Below are positions 8,559 through 17,975 of a stretch of DNA of 25,488 nt, piece after piece. The stretch covers positions 58,411-83,898 of the forward strand of contig BFEA01000608.1 of NCBI GenBank assembly GCA_003427395.1. Direction: 5' to 3'. The position numbers and the translations under genes are program-made. Each line of letters starts with the position of its first letter. The stretch's first letter is position 1. The notes beneath the pieces were generated by a model. The model was not told the DNA's origin. It made no database searches and saw nothing but the letters and a program-made list of their open reading frames with translations. Source of the stretch: Chara braunii (taxonomy: Eukaryota; Streptophyta; Charophyceae; Charales; Characeae).

Positions 8559-10204
8559 GTAGAGTTGCACATCATATATCCAGTCAGAGATGCATTGTGT
8601 GATACAGGTAGGGGCTATAGCCTGGGTGTATAGAGGGAAAGCAATGGTTACCAGTCAGTTCCCTGCCTCCAGAACTCCTCCTGAGTTTCGGCAAAGCTCC
8701 CGCAATCGGTGGGCTGACTCCCCACAGAGTCTTGATGCGGTCCTACGGGTTGCAATCCCGCCTGCCGCCTTCCTCTCAGATCAAGACTAGACTCAGAGTA
8801 AGAAGGGTAAAAAGGAGATGGTTTGAGATTCTCAGATACAAGAGGGGTGCTCTCAAATCTCACTGGAGAGGGTCTTGTTATCATGATGCGTCTGAGGGCC
8901 CCGCAATGGCAGCCATAAAGTGACAGCTTGGTCAAACTCCGGTCGAACCACTGAAGTCAAACTTACACAGACTTCCCTACTGCTGCACTAACTCCCCATT
9001 TGCCCGGCCTGATCCCTTCTCCGGATCTCGCTGGCCCACGATCACACAGCCACTCGTGACAGTCCTCAGGCGCAGTGACAGTACTTTAGCAGCGATCAAC
9101 TAGCAACAGCAATAGTTGCTAGCTGCCACAACCCTCACACATTCTACAGAAGCACCTCATACTCACCCACCAACAGTAAACAGTTGTCTGCTATAGCAGT
9201 CCACAGCAGTAGACTGGGCACAGCCCGCAGCAACTTTGTAACATGTGTCCAGCCAACTGTAGTTGCTACCGCGCACGGCGGAGGTCAGCGGTAATGGTGA
9301 CCAGCCTACAACGACTACAGTCCGCACCTAGCCCACCAACACAGCGTTTGCACACTGCGAACGGTAGCGCACAGTAGCATAAAGTAGCCAGATTGTGTGC
9401 CCAGCGGCCGCCTCCGTCGTAGGCCGCAGCGATGTAGATCAGTAGTAGCAGCAGTCAACGGCTAACTTCGACCGCCCCGCACAACAAGCCGAATAGTATG
9501 CCGATTTGACAAGATGGGTTCCTTACCGGTCACAACGAACACCTGCGGCCTCGCAGCCGGTTCATACCGCTACCCACAGCAGAACAACTGTGTGTTGTCC
9601 AGCACTCTAGTCAACAGGCCAATTCCTGTCCCCTCGGCTTGCCTCCAGCTGCCCCGTGGTGTGACCGTCCGCCACAAGTACGTGTTGCAGTAACGTTCGG
9701 CACACTCACTATGGCATAGGCCTATACGTGCATATGCCCAGGAAAGGGAGCTTTCACCCTCAGCTCGTGCAGGCCTGGATAACTCCCTGAGGCAACCCCT
9801 ACTGCACCCCAGGTTGCCCTCTTTCGTGACGTACCCGGCCCGTACTAACTGTCGGGTTCACCCCCGCTTCGCAGACTGGAAACGCGGGCGGCACTCATAC
9901 TCCGTTGCAGTCGGTCCTCGTGGCAGACCCGCCTCCTCGTAGGTACGTATTGACTCGACCAGGTAGGTATGTTAGCTCGACAGTAGCATACAAAGCCCCT
10001 CCCCTACATAAGCAGCGGGGACGAGCAAACTCGGAATGAACTTACCGCTAAAAGGTGGGCAGGTACATCGCCCTTTGCCTCATACGTGGGAGAGCGATAC
10101 TCTTCTCGATATGCCAAGTGTACCAACGTGCTACGTAACGCATCGGGCAACCGGTAAGCCTCTAGCCGCAGTTAGCCTCCCATTATGCCTTTGATAGAAT
10201 AGAA
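8559..10204. other. Non-coding interval, CAG/TAG-rich
   Basis: No gene is supported. Positions about 9060-9450 are enriched in AGCAG, GTAGC and CAACAG variants. They include one hairpin with perfect 8-bp arms, CTAGCAAC (9100-9107) and GTTGCTAG (9115-9122). The composition resembles retroelement flank or LTR sequence, but no paired LTR or terminal motif was found. Confidence 0.45.
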
Positions 10205-10211
10205 ATGATAC

Positions 10212-10248
10212 GAATGAATCTTTCGCAAGGAAGTGGAAAGATTCATTC
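10212..10248. repeat. 13-bp perfect inverted repeat downstream of gene B
   Basis: GAATGAATCTTTC (10212-10224) pairs perfectly with GAAAGATTCATTC (10236-10248) around an 11-nt loop. A second hairpin lies at 10396-10423, with 9-bp perfect arms GAACGAAAT and ATTTCGTTC. Both lie 3' of the minus-strand reading frame that ends at 10734. Confidence 0.9.
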
Positions 10249-10733
10249 CCCTTTCCCTGTCCATTTCCCGAGCGCAACACGTTTCTCTCCCAACTCCCCA
10301 TTTACTAATTTTCTCTTGAAACCGACCTTGGAATCCAGTCCGCCTGACACCAAAACATCAGATCTGCACCTTCGTTTGCAAAAAAAATGGTCGAGGAACG
10401 AAATATCAGACCAAATTTCGTTCACGTTCGTTCTCATCCCGCCATAGCTCGACGCACACCCTTTCTTACTAATTTTCTATTCTACTAACTTTATGCTAAA
10501 ACCGACTTCGTGATCCCATTTGCCCGGCCTCGAAACCCCGGGTTTGAGCCTCCGCCCGATCGTTTTCATCAAGGATCGAAGGAATTCAGCACTCCCCCCT
10601 CTCATTTTCCCTCGTTTTCATCATCTCCCGCGCACCGGTTTTCTTCCCCTACTCTCTATCTACCAACTCTTAGCCCAGACTAACCGCAGAGCCGCATCCG
10701 CCAGCCTTTAAAACCCCCGTTCAGAACTTTCCC

Positions 10734-13700
10734 CTAGAAAACAGAGTTCATGTTCTGTCTTTTGAAATGTATATATTGCGCCGAACCTGACATTCTTATG
10801 CTTTCCGAACCCCTGGTTTCTAATCTGCGCAGCAACTTATTGACAAACTGCACGAACTCTTCGGGGCACTTCGCAGCAAGTGACGCTGTTTTCTTGAAGC
10901 CCTCTTCTCCTTTTTCCTCCTCTCCTCCAAGTGTAGCCGGGAACGTTCGCACCCAACTCATGTCTTTGAAATGGCGACGCTGGCCGATCCACCTCTCGGA
11001 CGTCAATCCTTCATCAGAGTACTTATCAAACAAATCGGAAAGGTTGTTGAAGAATGGTTCCGTCCACTCTGACGACTTCCTGTGAGGGTCAGAAATGAAG
11101 ACGAAGTAGTGAAACATCCTCAACATTGCTCTTTCAATCTTCACCATTTCCACATATGTTTCTGTTGAATGTTTCCCGGCACGTTGAGCAGCTCCACTTT
11201 GCTTAGGAGTCAGTATTACACTGCCTGTGAGAATGTCTCGCAACAGTTGCAGCCACTCACGCCTCCCAAGCGCTGAAAGAGGCTTCCACGCTCTGATATC
11301 CGGATCGTGCACAACCATGAGGTAACCAGGTCCTTTGGTACCCTGAACCCAGTGAACCGGATACCTAACTCCACCTTTCAACTCAAATTCGCGTCCAGCC
11401 CTCGGTGCCTTCCCTGATTCACCTTGTTTGGTAACAGGCTTCACAGCATCTCTCCCCGGCAAATGTCCAGCTTCCCAAGCGGCGTACACTTGTTTCACCT
11501 TTTCGAAAACGTCATTTGTCGCCCTTGCCAATAACATGTAGGGCCCGAGGGCGTCAGACCACTGGCCGCTCCATTGAGTAGTAAGGGACATGTCAATCAA
11601 ATTACGAATCCCGGTCAAACGAAGAGCCTCTCCTGCAAACTTTCTATACTCTGCATTTTTCACTTCTGCCGCTGAGCCGCCTTTAGCTTCAGGACAGTTC
11701 GACTCGTGTCACAACTTCCGTATGTTCTGGATGACCACGATCTGGTGCGGTGGGGTATTCCATTTGTCCTTGGCGTTTTGGAAAGTGCTCAGCGTGCCGT
11801 AATTGTTCATGCTCTTATCCGGATAATAAACAGGCCTCGCAGTCCACCGATCCAATCGGAGCTATTGTGCGATGTCAGGGCGTTCAACAAAACACCTTCT
11901 TGCTGGCGCCACGTTATGTTGACCGCTGAGAGGGTAGTAGTAGTACTTGTTCACAGATTCGAGGTCGAAATCATCGGGCAGCACCCTCCTTGCTCTCACA
12001 ATCCTCCCTGAAGCGTCAGTATGCAATGTATCACAGAGGGCAATCAACAAAAGGACAGGCTTCTCATACAATGTACAAACATTCACACCGACAACTCCAG
12101 TCATTCTCTCTCTCATAGCAGCCTCACCCGATGCAACCATTGCGTCATAAATGTCGTCAACCCTCTGCTGCACAAGATAACGTTGATTGTATCTGAATTC
12201 CCCGTCGGGGATATCTAGAATTTTGTCGAACTGGACAGAAATGAATTCCATGTCTGGACATTGGTTCCCACGCTCGTCCAACTCAAGGAAGAAGCCTTTG
12301 CTGAGAACACCGGTTGTTCAGGTGGAAAAACGGAAGTCTTTTCCATGACACCACCTTTTGCCTTTCTTTTCTTTGGCTGCTGCTTTTTCTTCGCGGCTGC
12401 CTCACTCTCCCGTGTTCGCTCAACCGCCTCATCCACGGGCATTATTTTCAATTGTTTTTTTTCACCCGGTTCTTGCCTACTCCATTTACTATCCATAAGA
12501 CTTTTCCTCTCCTGCCTGTGCTTCCTCTTTCGCTCAACGAGCCCTGCAACATCTGTATGCCTAGCCACAGCCACTGTCGCGTGCACATCCCCCTCACATC
12601 CTTCGTAGCTGCTCCCATATCCTCCTGCCAGACCGACCTCCCCACCCAATTCGCTCATAGTGTGCTCACTGTCTTTAGCCTGTCCAACCACTTTACTTGT
12701 CTCTCCTGGATGCCTCGTCATGCCGCCGACACCCGCAGCATACTGTTTCTGTCCTCCTGCTCGTTCCGAATATTCCTCGCTGTTCTCTTCATCCTCATCT
12801 TCAAAATACTCATGGGCTTCCTCTGCGCGGCTTGGCAGAGTGTAGTCATAGCGCTGTTGGCCCACCAAGGGGAGATGTCCCTTGGTGGCCACATCATAGC
12901 GCGATCGGCTGCCCAAGGCAACTGGTGCTTTGGTCGTCGTTGGTCTGGTCTTCATAGGGGCTGACGGTACGACCAGTCCGCGACACGGACCCTTCTCTCT
13001 GATCTGCCAAACTTTCGGACCAGGCGGCGTATCGCGGATCATGATCGAAGGCCCTGTCTCCACGGTTTTCGAAAGCACGCATTTAGGCTATGATATGCGG
13101 TCCTCTGGATGCACAACCGGCTCTCTGCCCGCGATCACATTACTGTCGAAAAACCCGAGGGCGTCAACGAGGTTAGGCAACTTCACTTTCAATGTCCCTG
13201 GTGGGTTGAACACATCAACCAACGACTTTCCAAACCCCTCGTGTTTGGCCCATCGAAGAGCGACGTGTTTAATGTTTGGTATTCTTTCCCCTCTTCCATT
13301 CAGGACCATCGTCAACTCGAAAGTTGCAGACGACACATTTTGTCCAGTCCACCTCACCAGGCCGCCAACCAGCACAATATTTTCTTTGATGACCACATAT
13401 AGAACAAGGCCACTCGATGGTTGTCCGGTCTCCCCCACCCAGTCCAGCATCCAGAACTTGTCCTTGTGGTCAATCACGGGCACATCGTCTCGCCGACCCG
13501 CGACAGTCGTTTCACCAGACGGTTTACGTTCGCCAGACGGTTTACGTTCTCCAGACGGTTTACGTCCGGGCATAACCTCCACTGCAGATCTCCCCTGCTG
13601 CGGACCAGGCACACGTTCCTGACCCGCAGGCCCGCCAGTCATCAACACAGCCTTATTCGGTCCAGAACCCCGAACACGAGTCGACGGAGTGCCCGTGGAA

Positions 13701-13861
13701 GGTGCACCCCTCGAAACCGGGGTGCGTTGCCGCTTAGACCCAGGTGCCTCCTAACTCCCAACCCCAGCGGCCAGCGTCCCCTTCGATTTTTTCGGAGATT
13801 GTTCCATGCTCCCAGAATTCTTACTTGCTCGTCGTTTACTTGCCTTCCCCTCTCCTTCCAT
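10734..13861 (-). pseudogene. Broken intronless gene with possible ParB/sulfiredoxin-like core (gene B)
   Basis: One minus-strand reading frame of about 1,040 codons runs from ATG 13861-13859 (context AAAACATGG, the first ATG after array 1) to the stop at 10734. It is interrupted by TAG 13751-13753, TAG 13088-13090, a one-base-type frameshift near 12290-12300, TAG 11862-11864 and a TGA near 11697. The other segments are mutually in frame, so this is one former protein and not four genes. The N-terminal 100 residues are basic and low in complexity (KASKRRASKNS, SPKKSKG, SKRQRTP), as in a nuclear or nucleic-acid-binding tail. KPSGER is repeated three times at 13568-13515. The central part (12281-11862) has RYNQRYLVQQRVDDIYDAM and then YPLSGQHNVAPAR, laid out like the ParB-like fold (NxR ... 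GxHR ... A). The C-terminal 300 residues are unrecognised but compositionally normal protein. The function is a guess; the broken frame is not. Confidence 0.75.
13515..13568 (-). repeat. Three 18-bp tandem repeats in gene B (KPSGER x3)
   Basis: On the plus strand CCAGACGGTTTACGTTC-type units begin at 13515, 13533 and 13551, exactly 18 bp apart. They encode three KPSGER hexapeptides in the basic N-terminal region. The period keeps the frame, as expected for expansion while the gene was still coding. Confidence 0.9.
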
Positions 13862-14007
13862 GTTTTGGAGCGCTGCCGAATCTAAAAGCAACACAGCACA
13901 TCACCGCGAAGCAAAAAACCAGAAGGCCGCAGAACGTTGGCATGACACGAGGAGCAGAAAAGTTTCAGATAGTGATAAGGCAGCGCAGCTCTTTCGTGAC
14001 AAGGCGG

Positions 14008-14515
14008 CTCCGATCGTGTTCAATTCGATCGTGATCGTGCCCGTGGTCAACACGATCTTGTTCGACACGAGTGTGACAGGCCAGCTCGATCGTGTTCGAC
14101 TCGATCGCGGTTGTTGAGCTCGCCTGAACTCGACCATAAGTCCAGGCGCTCGTGTGCGTGTGGTATTCAACACGGTCGTTTTCGACTCGAACGTGACTCC
14201 AGGCGATCGTGAGCCCAGGCGATCGTGTTCGACTCGATCGTGAGTCCAGGCGATCGGGTTCGACTCGATCGTGTTCGAGTCGATCATGAGTCCAAGCGAT
14301 CATGTTCGACTCGATGGTGAGTCAAGGCGATCGTCTTCGAGTCGATCGTGTTCGACTCGAACGTGAGTCCAGGCGATCGTGAGTCCAGACGATCGTGTTC
14401 GATCCGATCGTGAGTCCAGGCGATCATGTTCGACTCGATCGTGTTCGACTCGATCGAGGTCGACTCGATGGAGGTCGACTCGAACGTGGCGAGCCAGCGC
14501 GACAGTTCGACTCGA
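14008..14515. repeat. Palindromic minisatellite array 1 (15/16-bp monomers), upstream of gene B
   Basis: Two monomers alternate irregularly: GATCGTGTTCGACTC (15 bp) and GATCGTGAGTCCAGGC (16 bp), with point variants. A first patch at about 14008-14112 and a denser block at about 14165-14515 are separated by a short degenerate stretch. Joined monomers create palindromes around TTCGA, CGATCG and TCGAGTCGA. The near edge lies about 150 bp upstream of the predicted ATG of gene B. The many open frames across it are a by-product of a repeat that lacks stop triplets. Confidence 0.88.
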
Positions 14516-14599
14516 TCAGGCTGGCAAACAGAACACGCGAACGGGACGGCGTATCCAATAGCAGGCAAACAAAAAACGGGAGCGGCGTACCTAAAAGTC

Positions 14600-15000
14600 A
14601 CATCAAAACCATTGCTTCCATAACACACACACTCTCAGTTCACACTCTTGCTGAATAGCCCACATTTCTCACACTGTTAATCTTTCGCTAAATAGGGAGC
14701 GGCATCACCAACAAGGCACACCAATCAAGGCACATTAATTGGAAGTCTACATCCATTATCAATTCGAGGCATTCAATTGGCAAGGCAGGCAACCGGCACC
14801 CGCAACGAGCGACTAACAGTACGCTCCACCGATTACTAACCACACACACACATACATAAGGAGAGAGAAAGAGAAAGAGAGGTTTAACCGGCATCGACAA
14901 ACTCACATCAAACTCAATGCTCGCATGCATACACAGTCTCAGTTGTCACTTTTGTTGAATAGCTGAATAGCTGACATGTCCTACACTGTTCATCTCTCAT
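14600..15000. repeat. Diverged direct duplication flanking a GA-rich tract
   Basis: About 90 bp at 14600-14690 (ACATCAAAACCATTGCT, CTCTCAGTT, TTGCTGAATAGC, CACTGTTAATCT) recurs at about 14905-15000 (ACATCAAACTCAATGCT, GTCTCAGTT, TTGTTGAATAGC, CACTGTTCATCT), offset about 305 bp. Between them lies a GAGAGA-rich tract (14860-14882). The second copy ends just before the stop of the minus-strand frame at 15021. Confidence 0.7.
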
Positions 15001-15020
15001 GACCTCCCCCATGACCTCGC

Positions 15021-15893
15021 CTATCCTTTCGCCCCGAAACCGTACACTGCGTTCAAGGATGAACCGTACGTTAGGAGCTGTGGACTACACAGGGTTGCAG
15101 TGGCGGAGAAGCAAGACACGTATCGCGCACGGACAAAACCACATGATCTGGCTAAAGTGTGACCGATGGCGTCTCTAATGACCGTCACATACTCCTCGAC
15201 CTCCTCCCAATGCCGGGGTGTATCAACCTCCCCCGCCAGTTTCACGTCAAACTTACTGTTCCTCCAACCATGCGGTAACATAATCGTGTTCCCGTCAACG
15301 ATGAGCTCGTTCTCGGACACGTAAATACTTGCTTCCGCTGAAGTCTTACTTCTATTTCTTACCGAAACACAAAGAAACCTAGCGAAAGAGAAACGACAGA
15401 GATCAACATGTACGCAGAAGTACGACACACTCCCCGTCAAGTTGTCCTCGAAAGGAAGGGGATATTTCTCTAGAAACTGGTTCTGTTTCGCGCAGTCCAG
15501 CAACTCCATCTTCATCGATGGTCCCCACAAGCGTGGTGAACACGACACGTTGTGCGCAGTCAACGACAAAGACAGGTCTCGGGTACGAAATACCGCAGAC
15601 AACACCAGCGTGTGTTTCGTCACGAGGATGTGGTCGAGGAAGATGAATGTCCCTCATTCCTGGCTGGATGCTAGTCGATAATCAGATGCCCAAGGGCATT
15701 CTTTCATTGTGTTCTCCCAGTCTAATTCGGACCATGCACCGAAGGGTCTTTCAAGCCAGGGCATAACGCTTATCCAAGGGTCCGTGTCGAAGTCTTCTCT
15801 ACGGGCCCCAAGTATAGTTGTCTCCCGCCTTGAACCTCGTATGTACCTCGCGCTAGCATTCAAAGGGAACGAGTAATCGAAGCGGTGAGCCAT
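15021..15893 (-). pseudogene. Unrecognised gene, about 290 codons, one internal TGA (gene D)
   Basis: A minus-strand frame runs from ATG 15893-15891 (context TTGCGATGG) to the stop at 15021, with one in-frame TGA at 15654-15656 (codon 80). I chose this ATG because upstream sequence soon enters minisatellite array 2. The residues on both sides of the TGA look like ordinary globular protein: DPWISVMPWLERPFGAWSEL before it, and GTFIFLDHILVTKHTLVLSA, then ENELIVDGNTIMLPHGWR, after it. I do not recognise the family. A segment near 15340-15420 (FCVHVDLCRFSFARFLCVS) is odd, and the DNA there contains GTAAG and TTTCGCTAG, so a small intron is possible. Call: degraded or mis-modelled hypothetical protein, cytosolic by default (no signal peptide or clear membrane segment). 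Confidence 0.45.
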
Positions 15894-16150
15894 CGCAAAT
15901 GTCCTACACACACAAACGATTGACGACCACAACAGGGAGCCATTGCTAAGGTCGAACTCGCTCACACACCGAGGAGCCATCGCAGTCACACACAACAACC
16001 AAGCATTGCGAATTTCCAAAACTGAAGGAGAAAACACACAGAACGACGAATTCCATCGGCGGCTATCCATCGTCTCGTTTGTCGCGACAAGGTCGATGAT
16101 GGACAATCGACAAAGCTCAGACGGACGGCCAAAGGCCTTGGCGCTTGCCG

Positions 16151-17027
16151 ACGGTCGAGTTCGTAGAGCTCTTCTCGACGACGGCCGGCTGGACACTGTC
16201 GAGTCGAAGTCGGCAGCCAGCCAGCTCCAACGCCTCTGGCCATTGTCGAGTCCGACTCGACAATGGTCAGCCCGCCGTCGTCGAGTCGAACTCGGCGGTG
16301 GGACAGTAGGGCATCGTCGAGTCGAAGTCGACAGTGGCCAGCAGGGGGCCATCGAGTCCAACACGACAGCCGGCAAGCGCCAAAGCCACGGGCCATTGTC
16401 GAGTCCGAATCGACAATGGGGCGTCGTCGAGTCGGACTCGACAACGGCCCGGGCCTTTGTCGAGTTCGACTCGACATTGGCCATACGACTTGGCGCTGGT
16501 CCACCGTCGAGTTCGACTCGACAGCCTGGGTTCATCGTCGGGTCGGACTCGACAATGTCGTGACGAAATCGACGACGGCCTGGGGCCATCGTCGAGTCGG
16601 ACTCGACAGTGGCCGGAGTCTTTGGCGCTTGCCGGCCGTCGTGTTCGACTCGACGACGCCGTACTGGCCACTGTCGACTTCGACTCGACGACGCCCTACT
16701 CGCCGGCCGTCGAGTTCGACTCGGTGGCGGCGGGCTGGCCATTGTCGAGTCTGACTCGACGAGGACCCCAGGCCATTGTCGATTTTATCTCGACAATAAC
16801 CCCAATCCTTTATCGAGTCCGACTCGACAATGACCACAGGCCGTTGTCGAGTCCGACTCGACGATGACCCCGGGTCATTGTCGAGTTCGATTCGACAATG
16901 ACCACAGGCCATTGTCGAGTTCGACGCGAAAATGACCTCGGCCCATTGTCGAGTCTGACTCGACGATGACCCCGGGCCATTGTCGAGTTCGACTCGACAA
17001 TGCTCCCGTCGAGTTTGACTCGACGGC
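16151..17027. repeat. Palindromic minisatellite array 2 (34-bp period), upstream of gene D
   Basis: The core GTCGAGTNNGACTCGAC recurs throughout. In the distal part the TCGAG of successive cores falls at 16813, 16847, 16881, 16915, 16949 and 16983, exactly 34 bp apart. In the best units the palindrome is longer: CATTGTCGAGT (16978-16988) and ACTCGACAATG (16992-17002), perfect arms around TCG. The proximal half (16151-16800) is less regular, with inserts such as GGCGCTTGCCG. The near edge lies about 260 bp upstream of the predicted ATG of gene D. Long open frames across the array, up to about 360 codons, are repeat artefacts. Confidence 0.92.
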
Positions 17028-17039
17028 GGCCTCGGCATG

Positions 17040-17340
17040 GGCGGAGATGCCGCGTGGCAGCACGTGGTTGCTTCACGGCGGATGCTCGGAACTTCGCTCC
17101 GACGCTGCACGAACCTCCGATGTGCGAGCGAGATCTCCGTTGCGTTCTGCGCGAGCCTCCGATGTGCGAGTCAGCGCTCCACCGACTTCGGACGCTTCAC
17201 GAACCTCCGCAACGCTCCGTTGCTCTCGACGAACTTGCAGAAATGGGAAACGGTGGGCCCACACCACTATTTGTACTTTATGTGGAAGGCCTGCGAGGGA
17301 ATGCGGCCTGCGGGGTGTGGGTTCGGTACCCGGTGCCTCG
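17040..17340. other. GC-rich interval with short local repeats
   Basis: No gene is supported. A motif close to GAACCTCCGATGTGCGAG occurs at about 17110 and 17152, with a shortened relative near 17200. The open frames look fortuitous. Confidence 0.45.
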
Positions 17341-17342
17341 GG

Positions 17343-17590
17343 GGGATCAGTGCCGCGGGACTGACGTTTCGAATCCTGGGAAAGTCAGGGCCGTCAATCC
17401 ATCGGCTGAGGGCCAGGATCGGGTGCGGGGAGAACCGGTGCCGCGGTGAGAATCGGTGCCCAGCGGGCGACGATTTGAATCCCGGGAAAGTCTGGGCCGT
17501 CGATCCGTCGGCTGAGGGCCAGGATCGGGTGAGGGGAGAACTGGTGCCGCGGTGGGAGTCGATGCCAAGGGGGGCGACGATTCGGCTGCC
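17343..17590. repeat. Tandem repeat, 106-bp period, two copies plus a fragment
   Basis: GAATCC followed by GGGAAAGTC, GGGCCGTC and CGGCTGAGGGCCAGGATCGG recurs with GAATCC at 17371 and 17477. A third start (GGGGCGACGATTCGG) lies near 17570. The copies are only a few changes apart, so the duplication is recent. No coding function is visible. Confidence 0.8.
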
Positions 17591-17798
17591 GCTGCCATCC
17601 GCGACTGTTAAAACGGGTTCCGCAGAAGGATCCAAGGGTCTTTTCCCTTGCGTCGCTCCCCCAGACAAAAGGCCGGTGCAGTGTCACCTTCGCATCGACG
17701 CAAAAGCCAGTTGCGTTGCTCCGCCACGGCAGCTGCATTGCGGCTCCGATTCGTGCCTTCTTTGACCCAGGTGAGTTCGGAATCCTCGTCGCCCCCGC

Positions 17799-17799
<1 letters not shown>

Positions 17800-17871
<72 letters not shown>
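17800..17871. repeat. Uninterrupted 72-nt poly-C tract
   Basis: Seventy-two consecutive C on the plus strand (G on the minus strand). It produces the long Gly or Pro open frames in this area, which I do not call as genes. The true length in the genome may differ because such tracts are poorly resolved by sequencing and assembly. Confidence 0.95.
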
Positions 17872-17872
<1 letters not shown>

Positions 17873-17975
17873 CGTCAACCCCCCAATCGCGCCCATCCAC
17901 TACTGCTATTCATCATTCGTGGTTTTTCAGGACGTCAACAAAATTTCTCCCACAATTCACAGAGTCGTCCATTAT

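Noticed and set aside
12261-13622. Plus-strand open frames of 115-230 codons opposite gene B
   Set aside because: They are antisense shadows; the minus-strand frame has the consistent protein-like composition, start context and frame continuity.
15894-16742. Long minus-strand open frame continuing upstream of gene D across array 2 (about 280 extra codons)
   Set aside because: The translation is the minisatellite unit read over and over (RTRQW, SDSTM, VRLDNGP). The repeat simply lacks stop triplets in that frame, and equally long frames exist on the other strand.
16807-17002. CRISPR array or loxP-like sites, suggested by the 34-bp period and inverted arms
   Set aside because: There are no unique spacers, the linkers are variants of each other, no cas genes exist, and the 11-3-11 layout does not match a 13-8-13 recombination site.
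17394-17900. Glycine-rich or proline-rich open frames
   Set aside because: They come from the 72-nt C tract and the 106-bp repeat, not from a protein gene.
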